A stretch of DNA of 9,202 bases from Dehalococcoidia bacterium (lineage in GTDB: Bacteria; Chloroflexota; Dehalococcoidia; GIF9; AB-539-J10), in assembly GCA_030605665.1 (NCBI GenBank), contig JAUWHW010000014.1, positions 1-9,202 of the forward strand, in the 5' to 3' direction. Position numbers and translations under genes: made by a program. The notes beneath the pieces are model-generated. The model was not told the DNA's origin. It was given only the letters and a program-made list of their open reading frames with translations, and did no database searches. This document shows, piece after piece, positions 1 to 6,654 of this stretch (position 1 is the stretch's first letter; each line of letters opens with the position of its first letter).

Positions 1-1
1 A

Positions 2-553
2 GGGTCTTTAGGGCGACTCAATGTTGCCGATGGGTGTAGCACCCCTTTAGCTAATAAAGAATTCTCTAATTTCAAGAAAATAGGCAACAATGGCGTAGCG
101 CAGGGATCGTTATATTACCACTATGCCCGATTGATTGAAACGCTTAATACCGCTGAAGAGATAAAGTCACTTGTAGGAAATGAACTCATCTGCGGAAAGG
201 AAATTTGGGTCAATTCCAACCAGATTAATGAGGAGGGCATAGGAGTGATTGAGGCTCCCAGAGGAACACTTTTCCACCATTATTGGGTAGATGCAAGCGG
301 TAAAATTTGCAAGGTCAACTTGATTGTAGCTACTGGTCATAATAACTTGGCCATGAACCGCGCTGTCTATGAGGTGGCTAAAGAATTTATTAAGGATGGA
401 AAAGTGACTGAAGGGATACTTAATCGGGTCGAGGTTGCTATTCGCTGCTACGACCCTTGTCTCTCCTGCTCCACCCACGCTCTAGGTCAGATGCCTTTGG
501 AAATTAATATCTATGATTCAGATGGGAATATTCATCGGAGATTAGAAAGCTAA
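2..553 (+). CDS. [NiFe] hydrogenase large (catalytic) subunit, C-terminal part, group 3 MvhA/HoxH-like
   Basis: The frame is open from the first bases of the window, so the gene begins upstream and only about 183 C-terminal residues are seen; the internal TTG/ATG codons are not starts. Early in the fragment is GRLNVADGCSTPLA, then YHYARLIE, then EAPRGTLFHHY, all typical of the large subunit. DPCLSCSTH (bases 452-478) is the conserved C-terminal DPCxxCxxH motif, whose two cysteines bind the Ni-Fe centre together with an N-terminal CxxC outside the window. In this family a maturation protease cuts after the final His; here that would remove a 24-residue tail starting ALGQMPL. The cytoplasmic Mvh (methyl-viologen/heterodisulfide-linked) or Hox type fits best; the exact group cannot be settled without the N-terminus. 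The stop overlaps the ATG of the protease remnant (TAATG), so the two were once translationally coupled. Confidence 0.93.
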   Translation, partial: GSLGRLNVADGCSTPLANKEFSNFKKIGNNGVAQGSLYYHYARLIETLNTAEEIKSLVGNELICGKEIWVNSNQINEEGIGVIEAPRGTLFHHYWVDASGKICKVNLIVATGHNNLAMNRAVYEVAKEFIKDGKVTEGILNRVEVAIRCYDPCLSCSTHALGQMPLEINIYDSDGNIHRRLES

Positions 554-675
554 TGCGAAGACTTTGGTTTTAGGTATGGGGAGCCCACTCTTGGGAGATG
601 ATGAAGAAGGTGAAGGAGGCTGTACCGAAGGTTATGAGTCTCATATTAGAAGAGATTGAGCCCAATAAAGGATAA
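553..675 (+). pseudogene. Degraded hydrogenase maturation protease (M52/HycI-HoxW-like) remnant
   Basis: An ATG at 553 overlaps the hydrogenase stop, but its own frame ends after six codons. Shifted by one base, codons 558-602 read KTLVLGMGSPLLGDD, which is the N-terminal signature of [NiFe]-hydrogenase maturation proteases (usually LGxGNxLxxDDGxG). That frame stops after a further nonsense stretch. A third segment, 598-675, reads MMKKVKEAVPKVMSLILEEI and then stops. This resembles the C-terminal helix of the same family (usually S-x-E-V-K-x-A-x-P-x-V). A normal protein is about 150-180 residues; here some 100 or more central codons, including the metal-binding region, are missing, and there is a likely one-base deletion after ATG-CG. 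The family assignment rests on two short motifs and on the position directly behind a hydrogenase large subunit, where such proteases usually lie. It is almost certainly non-functional. Confidence 0.72.
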
Positions 676-869
676 AGTTTCCTCAGATACAGAAACCCTT
701 CATTTATTCTTGCCCTAATCCCTTGTTGTCTAAGAGTATTGCTATTTCTTGCGTGGGGAGGTTTAAACAGAAAGGGGAGGGAGGACTTAGGGGCAAATCA
801 CAAAGGTCTGGTCTTTCATCGTGGCTCAAGTAGATAGCGGGGATATTCTGGACGAAGGTGCTAAAAATG
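676..869. other. Intergenic region between the hydrogenase block and the groESL promoter
   Basis: No plus-strand gene or clear terminator is seen. The minus strand is open from about 900 down to a TAA at 704-706 (about 65 codons) without a usable ATG or ribosome binding site; its end reads NLPTQEIAILLDNKGLGQE. The stretch may be a relic or chance. A weak GTTTC/GAAAC hairpin (677-696) lacks a T tract. Confidence 0.4.
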
Positions 870-897
870 TTGCATTTTAAATCTTTTATGCTATAAT
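870..897 (+). promoter_or_regulatory. groESL promoter (extended -10, sigma-70 type)
   Basis: TATAAT at 892-897 is a perfect -10 hexamer and is preceded by TGC (889-891), giving an extended -10. TTGCAT at 870-875 is a possible -35 with a 16-base spacer. Transcription should start around 903-905, inside the left arm of the CIRCE element, leaving a leader of roughly 47 bases before groES. Confidence 0.8.
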
Positions 898-899
898 AA

Positions 900-926
900 T
901 TAGCAGTCTCAGCATTAGAGTGCTAA
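900..926 (+). promoter_or_regulatory. CIRCE operator (HrcA binding site)
   Basis: The left arm TTAGCAGTC (900-908), a 9-base spacer and the right arm GAGTGCTAA (918-926) match the CIRCE consensus TTAGCACTC-N9-GAGTGCTAA at 17 of 18 arm positions; the only mismatch is C to G at 906. It lies just downstream of the -10 box, so bound HrcA would block initiation. HrcA is known to need GroEL for activity, so repression is relieved when GroEL is busy during heat shock. No hrcA gene is in this window. Confidence 0.95.
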
Positions 927-940
927 AATAAGTTTAAGAA

Positions 941-946
941 AGGAGG
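941..946 (+). promoter_or_regulatory. groES ribosome binding site
   Basis: AGGAGG at 941-946 lies four bases before the ATG at 951 and is a near-perfect Shine-Dalgarno sequence. It fixes the groES start. The same strength of site (AAGGAGGTGA at 1248-1257) precedes groEL. Confidence 0.85.
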
Positions 947-950
947 TAGC

Positions 951-1247
951 ATGGCAGTTAAGATTAGACCTTTGGGAGACAGAGTGGTAATCAAAGCTCT
1001 CCCCAAGGAAGAAGTAAGTAAAGGTGGGATTGTTTTACCTGACACAGCTAAAGAGAAACCTCAAGAAGGTGAAATCATTGCTGTAGGTCCAGGCAAGCTA
1101 TCCGAAGATGGCAAACGGATAGCCATGGAAGTAAAAGTGGGGGACAGGGTGGTTTATTCTAAATATGCTGGCACTGAGTTTAAGCTAGATGACGAAGAAG
1201 TGATTATCCTGCGTGAAAGCGACATTCTAGCTAAGAGAAGTTCTTAA
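951..1247 (+). CDS. groES: Co-chaperonin GroES (Hsp10)
   Basis: The 98-residue protein has normal length for GroES. It opens with [11 protein letters not shown], the conserved first strands of the Cpn10 barrel. The mobile loop follows (about residues 18-36) with the GGIVLPD hydrophobic tripeptide IVL (27-29), which binds the apical domain of GroEL. The sequence GEIIAVGPG and a roof-loop region follow, and the C-terminal part [24 protein letters not shown] is typical of the family. It caps the GroEL ring as a heptamer in the cytoplasm and closes the folding chamber. It is the first gene of the groESL operon, under the CIRCE-controlled promoter, and groEL follows 14 bases after its stop. Nothing in it looks degraded. 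Confidence 0.98.
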   Translation: MAVKIRPLGDRVVIKALPKEEVSKGGIVLPDTAKEKPQEGEIIAVGPGKLSEDGKRIAMEVKVGDRVVYSKYAGTEFKLDDEEVIILRESDILAKRSS

Positions 1248-1261
1248 AAGGAGGTGAATAA

Positions 1262-2881
1262 ATGGCAAAGCAATTACTTTTTAGTGAAGAAGCAAGAAAA
1301 TCATTAAAAGCAGGTATAGATACCTTAGCTAAGGCAATTAGAGTGACTTTGGGGCCTCGTGGGCGTCCAGTGGCATTGGATAAGAAATGGGGTGCTCCCA
1401 CAGTTATAAACGATGGCGTTTCCATTGCTAAGGAGATAGAGCTGCCTGATCCCTTTGAGAATATGGGAGTTCAATTAGTGAAAGAGGCAGCAACCAAAAC
1501 CAATGACCAATGTGGTGATGGCACCAGCACGTCTGTTATCCTGGCTCAAAGTATCGTCGGCGAGGGTTTTAAGAATATCGCCGCTGGTGCTGACTCCATG
1601 GCTTTGAAGCGTGGTATTGAGAAGGGGGTGGAAGCTGTGGTCGATGAACTTAAGAAAATGTCCATTCCTGTGAAGAGTAGGGAACAAGTAGCCCAAGTAG
1701 CTGCTCTATCAGCAGTTGATCAGGAAATTGGTGACTTGATTGCTGATGTCATGGAAAAGGTAGGCAAGGACGGAGTTATCACTGTTGAAGAGGGTAAGGG
1801 ACTGAAATATGAAACCGAGTATGTTGAGGGCATGAAATTCGATCGAGGTTATATCAGTCCTTATTTCATCACTAATGCCGAGCAGATGAAAGTAGAGATG
1901 GAAGACCCCTATATACTTATCACTGATAAGAAAATTTCTGCCTTGAATGACATCCTGCCCACTTTAGAAAAAATCGTCCAAACTTCCAAGAACATTGTTA
2001 TCATCGCTGAGGATGTGGAAGGTGAACCTTTGGCTACCTTGGTGGTCAATAAGCTGAGGGGTACTTTAAGCCCTCTGGCAGTTAAAGCACCTGGCTTCGG
2101 TGATAGAAGGAAGGAAATGCTCCGAGATATAGCCGTCCTCACCGGAGGTGAGGTTATATCTGAGGAGATTGGTAGGAAATTGGATTCGGTGACTATAGAT
2201 GATTTAGGGCGAGCTCGAAGAATAGAAGCTGATAAGGATAACACCACCATTGTTGAAGGAAAGGGTTCGAAGGAAGCTATTGAGGCTCGGATTAAGCAAA
2301 TCAGGTCCCAGATTGATACTACTACATCTGACTATGATAAAGAGAAATTACAGGAGAGGTTAGCCAAACTGGCTGGTGGTGTGGCGGTAATCAAGGTAGG
2401 TGCAGGCACTGAGGTAGAGCTCAAGGAGAAGAAACATCGAGTAGAAGATGCTCTGTCGGCTACGAGAGCTGCCGTAGAAGAAGGCATTTTGCCTGGTGGC
2501 GGTGTGGCTCTGCTCAACTCCATACCAGTTTTGGATAAACTGGATGTCAAGGATGATGAAACTGTTGGTGTGGCTATACTGAAGCGAGCTTTGGAAGAAC
2601 CTATCCGCTGCATAGCTGATAATAGCGGCAGAGAGGGTTCGGTAGTAGTGAATAAGATAAAGGAAAGCCAGCCTGGCATAGGCTATGACGCAGCTAAAGA
2701 TGAATTAGATGTCAACATGGTGGAAAGAGGCATCGTAGACCCCCTTAAAGTTACTAGAGCTGCCTTGCAAAACGGTGCCAGCATTGCTAACATGATCTTG
2801 ACCACTGAGTCCCTGGTAACCGACATCCCCGAGAAGGAAAAAACACCACCAATGCCAGGAGGAGGATACCCCGAGTACTAA
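1262..2881 (+). CDS. groEL: Chaperonin GroEL (Hsp60)
   Basis: The 539-residue protein has standard length. The equatorial ATP site is intact: VTLGPRGR near residue 28, NDGVSIA with the catalytic Asp near 51, GDGTST near 85-90 and [19 protein letters not shown] with the ATP-hydrolysing Asp near 397. The middle of the protein has [10 protein letters not shown] and [15 protein letters not shown], typical of the apical domain. It forms a double seven-membered ring in the cytoplasm and folds non-native proteins with GroES. The ATG at 1262 is set by AAGGAGGTGA just upstream and by the conserved N-terminus MAKQ. Two oddities stand out: TNDQCGDGT replaces the usual TNDAAGDGT beside the nucleotide site, and the C-terminus is a short MPGGGYPEY rather than GGM repeats. 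The overall style resembles Dehalococcoidia GroEL. Confidence 0.98.
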   Translation: MAKQLLFSEEARKSLKAGIDTLAKAIRVTLGPRGRPVALDKKWGAPTVINDGVSIAKEIELPDPFENMGVQLVKEAATKTNDQCGDGTSTSVILAQSIVGEGFKNIAAGADSMALKRGIEKGVEAVVDELKKMSIPVKSREQVAQVAALSAVDQEIGDLIADVMEKVGKDGVITVEEGKGLKYETEYVEGMKFDRGYISPYFITNAEQMKVEMEDPYILITDKKISALNDILPTLEKIVQTSKNIVIIAEDVEGEPLATLVVNKLRGTLSPLAVKAPGFGDRRKEMLRDIAVLTGGEVISEEIGRKLDSVTIDDLGRARRIEADKDNTTIVEGKGSKEAIEARIKQIRSQIDTTTSDYDKEKLQERLAKLAGGVAVIKVGAGTEVELKEKKHRVEDALSATRAAVEEGILPGGGVALLNSIPVLDKLDVKDDETVGVAILKRALEEPIRCIADNSGREGSVVVNKIKESQPGIGYDAAKDELDVNMVERGIVDPLKVTRAALQNGASIANMILTTESLVTDIPEKEKTPPMPGGGYPEY

Positions 2882-2907
2882 AGAGCAATAAGGATCGCTG
2901 AAATCCA

Positions 2908-2937
2908 AAGAACCGCCCATTGGGCGGTTCTTCTTTT
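2908..2937 (+). terminator. Rho-independent terminator of groESL
   Basis: An 11-bp perfect stem, AAGAACCGCCC (2908-2918) with GGGCGGTTCTT (2922-2932), has a three-base ATT loop and is followed by CTTTT. It lies 27 bases after the groEL stop. The convergent M16 gene ends only a few bases away, so the hairpin may also stop minus-strand transcripts, although the T tract on that side is weaker. Confidence 0.9.
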
Positions 2938-2943
2938 GTAAGC

Positions 2944-4206
2944 TTAGACTTTAAGTAATTCCAGTAAAGATTCCTCCTTTGCTACCGGCCCCACTATAGC
3001 TAAGTTAAGCCTCTTACTGGTCAGAAGTTCCTCAGCAACCTGCTTTAATTCGTTGATGGTAATAGCATCAACTATAGAAATGACTTCCTCTACATCAAGG
3101 ATTCGCTGCCTCAATAGCTCCTGACTGCCTAGCCACAGAGCCATATTCTGACTATCCTCCAATCGCAATTGTAGCCTTCCCTTCGATAATTCCTTGGCCC
3201 TGATAAGCTCATTTGATGTAATTTCTTGTTTGAGTTTGGATATTTCCTCAAGAATGGCGACAATAGCAGTTTCAAGTTTTTCAGGCTCAACACCAGCATA
3301 GGTGGTAAATGATCCTGAATTAAGAAAATGTTCCACATAGCTATGAATATCGTAGGCTAACCCTTTCCGCTCTCTAATCTCTGTAAATAGACGGCTGCTC
3401 ATTCCGCCGCCAAGCACTATGTTAAGTAGATCAAGGGTAAAACGTTGTGGATGGGAGTGGGGAAATCCATGAACAGCAAGGCAAAGATGTGCTTGCTTGC
3501 CATCCTTAGACCCAATACGCAACCTTGGCTCCATTTGCTTATCATCGGTTATGTAACCACTTGACAACTTTCCAGCAGGCCATTTGCCTAATAGTGGTTC
3601 AATTTGACTCACTGTTTGCGCAAGTTGTATATCACCTGCAATGCTAACCACAACATTATTAGGCACATAACGGCGAGCAATGTAGTCCAATATCCGCCCC
3701 CTGGTTATCGAAGCCACAGTCTCTTTATCTCCCGTAACTTCGCGTCCCAAGGGCTGTTTTGGCCATAATAGCTCATCTATGAGCATATTTACTCGGTGTT
3801 GAGGGAGGTCTAAATTCATATTGATTTCCTCAATGATAACCTGGCGCTCATTCTCCATATCTTTGGCGTCAAAGCGAGAATTAAGCAATAAATCAGATAG
3901 CACATCCAGAGCAATAGAGAAATGAGAACTAGCTACCTTACACCAAAAAACAGTCGCCTCTTTATCTGTGCTGCCATTGATTATGCCACCAACACCTTCA
4001 ATATCCTGGCTTATTTCCTTAGCCGTTGGTCGTCGCTCTGTACCCTTAAAATATAAATGCTCAATAAAATGGGAGACGCCTGCCTCATCTTGATTTTCGT
4101 GGCATGAGCCAGCACCTATGAGGAAAACAATGCCTACTGAGCGGCTATGCGGCATAGTGCTTGTGATAACCCTTAAACCGTTATCAAGGACAGTCTTGTC
4201 ATACAT
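2944..4206 (-). CDS. M16 family zinc peptidase (mitochondrial processing peptidase-like)
   Basis: The 420-residue protein is a single M16B-type unit. It starts with TVLDNGLRVITS, the usual opening strand. The inverted zinc motif HFIEH (H46, E49, H50) is followed by FKGTERR, and the third ligand lies in ERQVIIEEI (E126/E127), about 76 residues further on, so the active site is complete. The C-terminal half carries HGFPHSHPQRF, LNIVLGGGMSSRLFTEIRE and GLAYDIHSY, the conserved R/Y region that completes substrate binding. These enzymes degrade or process peptides; the physiological substrate here is unknown. There is no signal peptide, so it should be cytoplasmic. It is convergent with groEL and divergent from the HTH gene. 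The ATG at 4206 has no convincing Shine-Dalgarno site, but a promoter ends eight bases upstream, so the mRNA may be leaderless. Confidence 0.95.
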   Translation of the reverse strand: MYDKTVLDNGLRVITSTMPHSRSVGIVFLIGAGSCHENQDEAGVSHFIEHLYFKGTERRPTAKEISQDIEGVGGIINGSTDKEATVFWCKVASSHFSIALDVLSDLLLNSRFDAKDMENERQVIIEEINMNLDLPQHRVNMLIDELLWPKQPLGREVTGDKETVASITRGRILDYIARRYVPNNVVVSIAGDIQLAQTVSQIEPLLGKWPAGKLSSGYITDDKQMEPRLRIGSKDGKQAHLCLAVHGFPHSHPQRFTLDLLNIVLGGGMSSRLFTEIRERKGLAYDIHSYVEHFLNSGSFTTYAGVEPEKLETAIVAILEEISKLKQEITSNELIRAKELSKGRLQLRLEDSQNMALWLGSQELLRQRILDVEEVISIVDAITINELKQVAEELLTSKRLNLAIVGPVAKEESLLELLKV

Positions 4207-4214
4207 TATCGAGA

Positions 4215-4244
4215 ATTCTACTCTGATATCTATTCTCCAGTCAA
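4215..4244 (-). promoter_or_regulatory. Predicted promoter of the M16 peptidase gene
   Basis: On the minus strand TTGACT (4244-4239) and TAGAAT (4220-4215) are separated by 18 bases. TAGAAT is five of six to the -10 consensus. Only eight bases separate it from the ATG at 4206, so transcription would begin at or next to the start codon. Confidence 0.5.
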
Positions 4245-4304
4245 AGATATTGTCCTTAGATAACCAGCGAAAAGCACTACAATTGACCCTAAAACCATTT
4301 GCGC

Positions 4305-4333
4305 TTGAATTTTTACACTACACCGTGTATAAT
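4305..4333 (+). promoter_or_regulatory. Predicted promoter of the HTH-DUF72-DUF2851 unit
   Basis: TTGAAT (4305-4310) and a perfect TATAAT (4328-4333) are separated by exactly 17 bases. The ATG of the HTH gene is at 4342, eight bases after the -10 box, so the predicted transcript start is about 4340 and there is no room for a ribosome binding site. The spacer also contains a small palindrome (see the next entry). Confidence 0.75.
4319..4329. promoter_or_regulatory. Possible operator palindrome in the HTH promoter
   Basis: TACAC-C-GTGTA is a perfect 5-bp inverted repeat around one base and overlaps the start of the -10 box. A further direct TACAC copy lies just before it (4314-4318). A short palindrome over the promoter of an XRE-family gene suggests self-repression, but this is inference from position alone. 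Confidence 0.35.
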
Positions 4334-4341
4334 TTAACTTA

Positions 4342-4575
4342 ATGAGACGGAGGAAAAGAAGGCGATGGGATAAGGGAAAGGTTCGGGCATTGAGGCAACA
4401 TTTGGGGTTAACTCAAAGGAAGCTAGCTGAAGAATTGGGCACACGACAGCAAACAATCAGCGAGTGGGAAACAGGTATGTACCAGCCTCGTGGGACTTCA
4501 GCTACGTTGCTTAGCATTGTTGCTGAGCGCAGTGGGTTTTATTATAAGGCTAAGGAAGAACATGATGAGCATTAA
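4342..4575 (+). CDS. XRE-family helix-turn-helix DNA-binding protein
   Basis: This small 77-residue protein is mostly one Cro/C1-type HTH domain. A basic start MRRRKRRRW is followed by KVRALRQHLGLTQRKLAEELG (first helices), then TRQQTISEWETGMYQPR, the recognition helix with the classical T-I-S-x-W-E-x-G pattern, and a last helix TLLSIVAE. The C-terminal tail is short and charged, with no enzyme or sensor domain. It should act as a transcription regulator, perhaps of its own operon. The ATG at 4342 lies eight bases behind a strong promoter, so the message is probably leaderless. The 3' end overlaps the DUF72 start by 14 bases, which indicates coupled translation. A toxin-antitoxin antitoxin is possible from size alone, but the two genes behind it do not look like toxins. 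Confidence 0.9.
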   Translation: MRRRKRRRWDKGKVRALRQHLGLTQRKLAEELGTRQQTISEWETGMYQPRGTSATLLSIVAERSGFYYKAKEEHDEH

Positions 4576-5275
4576 AGTGGGCTGTTGTGGCTTTCCTGAA
4601 AGGCGGGAAAAGTATTTTCAGGAATTCAAACTAGTAGAAATACAGCAGACTTTTTACAAACTTCCTTTTCTTGAGACTGTTAAAAGGTGGCGTGGGGAAG
4701 CTCCTGAAGATTTTGAATTTAGCTTAAAAGCATGGCAATTGATAACTCATTTGTCATCGAGTCCCACCTACCGCAATGGCGGCTTGCAGATTCATGCTGG
4801 TAAGGAGAGCAATTATGGATTCTTTAAGCCTAGTGAGGAGGTCTTTGGGGCGTGGACCAAAACCCGGGATATTGTGCAGGTTCTAAAAGCGAAAGTCATC
4901 GTTTTCCAATGCCCGGCAAGTTTTGTTGAAACTGCTGAAAACATCGAAAATATGACACGTTTTTTTACTAATGTGGATAGGGGGGATTTTATTTTTGTGT
5001 GGGAACCGCGAGGCAAATGGAACGACGATGTTATTAGGGCACTATGTCAAGATTTAGATCTCATTCATTGCGTTGACGCTCTGGAGAGAAGACCTCTACA
5101 TGGGGAAACAAGATACTTTCGCTTACACGGTGGGCGCAACTATCGCCACCAATATACGGACGATGAATTGACAAAGCTTTTACAAGTGGCTGGTGATGAA
5201 GCTTACATTCTATTCAATAATATAACTATGTACACTGATGCCTTAAGGTTTATAGAATTGGCAAAAACTAGATGA
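4562..5275 (+). CDS. DUF72 family protein (YecE-like, TIM-barrel fold)
   Basis: From ATG 4562 the protein has 237 residues, which fits DUF72. The start SIKVGCCGFP matches the usual first strand, followed by VEIQQTFYKLP (family E-x-x-x-T-F-Y), FEFSLKAWQLITH, VIVFQCPASF, FVWEPRG, CVDALERRP, YFRLHGG and AYILFNN near the end, in the normal order. The longer open frame from 4490 runs inside the HTH gene and has no family residues before 4562, so it is rejected; ATG 4562 or 4565 lies 5-8 bases after AAGGA (4552-4556). The biochemical role of DUF72 is not established; a TIM-barrel fold is known for the family. It overlaps the HTH gene by 14 bases and is followed by the DUF2851 gene after 20 bases, so the three genes are likely one transcript. 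Confidence 0.9.
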   Translation: MMSIKVGCCGFPERREKYFQEFKLVEIQQTFYKLPFLETVKRWRGEAPEDFEFSLKAWQLITHLSSSPTYRNGGLQIHAGKESNYGFFKPSEEVFGAWTKTRDIVQVLKAKVIVFQCPASFVETAENIENMTRFFTNVDRGDFIFVWEPRGKWNDDVIRALCQDLDLIHCVDALERRPLHGETRYFRLHGGRNYRHQYTDDELTKLLQVAGDEAYILFNNITMYTDALRFIELAKTR

Positions 5276-5295
5276 GGGATTAAAAAAATTTCGCC

Positions 5296-6654
5296 ATGAT
5301 TACACGTAAGCGGATAAAAATTCCTGAGAAGCGGCTTTCGCTAGTATGGCAGCGGTTATTGGGGAGGAAACTAACTACCGTGGAAGACAAGCATCTCAGG
5401 GTTATCTATCCTGGCAGGATTAATGGTGATAATGGCCCCGATTTTCGGGATGCCGTTATCGCTATGAATGAGTCTAATTTGATAAAGGGGGATATAGAAA
5501 TTCATATTAAGTCCAGCGACTGGTATAGTCATAGCCATCATTGTGATCCTGAATATAATAATGTAATTCTTCACGTTGTGGCGCAGCATAATGCTGGTTC
5601 AGCTACCCTGACGCAGAATAGCAAATCTGTTCCAGTGCTATGTTTATCACCTGAGCTATGGCATCAAGCTTATTTGATGCCTTATCATCGACTTCCTTGC
5701 TTTCAGATAACGAAGTATAAGGATAAACAAGCATTGATGAGACTATTAGATATTGCTGGGGAAGAAAGATTTAAGCAAAAGGTAGTTCTTTTCCGAGCCA
5801 GCTTGCACCAAGAAGAGGCGGGGCAGGTACTTTTCCAAGGCATAATGAGAGCCTTGGGTTATTCTAAAAATACTATGCCCTTTGAGAAGCTTGCTTGCAG
5901 ATTGCCCCTCAGCTTTATAGAAAGGACGGAGCTAAGAGGAAGTTTAGTTCTGAAGCAAGCCTGGTTATTAGGTACAGCGGCTCTGTTACCTTTTCAGCGG
6001 CTGGGCAGAAGACATCCAAAGGAAAGAGAAGCTCAAGAATTGGAGCAGATATGGCAGTCAATTGGTAAAGGGACTAAAACTATGAGTGAAGATGATTGGC
6101 ATCTCAGCCGTATATATCCTAATAATTCTCCGGTGCGCCGCATTGTAGCTCTGAGCTATCTGCTGCAGCGATATTGCAGGGAAGGGCTATTAGCAGGAAT
6201 GCTACAAGTAGTGAGGGATACACCTTTGATGACCGGGCATCGTATGCTGGTGGGTAGCTTGATTGTTTTTGGAAGTGGTTATTGGCAAGAACACTTTGAT
6301 TTTGATATTGGGGCAAAAACGAGGAAATCAGCCCTTTTGGGGCATAGTAAAGCAGCTGAAATTGTGGTTAATGTTATATTGCCGTTTGCCTTCGCTTGGG
6401 GGAAAATAACTGGTGAATTGGGGTTAAAAGAAAAGGCTATCAAGTTTTATAATCATTACCCTAAGCTAGCTGAGAATGAGATAACACTTCATATGGCGGG
6501 GCAACTTTGCCTTGAAGGCGTATCTAATTTCACTGCTTGTCACCAGCAAGGCTTAATTCATATCTTCAGAAACTATTGTCGAGAGGGGAGGTGTGATCAA
6601 GGCCCTTTGCTCAGTTACCCAAGGCTAAGACTAGGCACCACATCCAGGTCATAG
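5296..6654 (+). CDS. DUF2851 family protein of unknown function
   Basis: The 452-residue protein has normal length for DUF2851. The N-terminal part holds the most conserved block: [12 protein letters not shown] (44-55), then [15 protein letters not shown] (65-79), HHCDPEYNN (81-89) and ILHVV. Spacing of P48-D49 to E68-I-H70 and K72 resembles a PD-(D/E)XK nuclease core, but this is inference, and no activity is known to me. The C-terminal half is helical, with [11 protein letters not shown] and a last block [13 protein letters not shown]4-C. There are no transmembrane segments. The nearest Shine-Dalgarno-like GAGGG lies about 17 bases before the ATG at 5296, so initiation may depend on coupling to DUF72; an in-frame TAA at 5281 excludes a longer start. 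The last 40 bases overlap tsaD on the other strand. Confidence 0.88.
   Translation: MITRKRIKIPEKRLSLVWQRLLGRKLTTVEDKHLRVIYPGRINGDNGPDFRDAVIAMNESNLIKGDIEIHIKSSDWYSHSHHCDPEYNNVILHVVAQHNAGSATLTQNSKSVPVLCLSPELWHQAYLMPYHRLPCFQITKYKDKQALMRLLDIAGEERFKQKVVLFRASLHQEEAGQVLFQGIMRALGYSKNTMPFEKLACRLPLSFIERTELRGSLVLKQAWLLGTAALLPFQRLGRRHPKEREAQELEQIWQSIGKGTKTMSEDDWHLSRIYPNNSPVRRIVALSYLLQRYCREGLLAGMLQVVRDTPLMTGHRMLVGSLIVFGSGYWQEHFDFDIGAKTRKSALLGHSKAAEIVVNVILPFAFAWGKITGELGLKEKAIKFYNHYPKLAENEITLHMAGQLCLEGVSNFTACHQQGLIHIFRNYCREGRCDQGPLLSYPRLRLGTTSRS

Noticed and set aside
131..553. Start of the hydrogenase gene at TTG 131
   Set aside because: The frame is open upstream to the window edge and the upstream residues (GRLNVADGC, YHYAR) belong to the same family.
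677..696. GTTTC/GAAAC hairpin behind the hydrogenase block as a terminator
   Set aside because: It has only five A/T-rich pairs, a ten-base loop and no following T run.
1909..2679. Minus-strand open frames across groEL (1909-2250 and 2332-2679)
   Set aside because: They are antisense to an intact, strongly conserved gene and have low-complexity Ser/Leu-rich translations with no family features.
4118..4342. Plus-strand open frame across the M16 start and the divergent promoter region
   Set aside because: It covers the antisense of the conserved M16 N-terminus and both promoters, and has no ribosome site.
4490..4561. Upstream extension of the DUF72 reading frame
   Set aside because: It lies fully inside the HTH gene in another frame, shows no family residues, and ATG 4562/4565 has a ribosome site and the conserved start SIKVGCCGFP.
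5281..5290. A7 run between the DUF72 and DUF2851 genes as a programmed frameshift site
   Set aside because: It lies after the DUF72 stop codon and before the DUF2851 start, so no ribosome needs to shift there.
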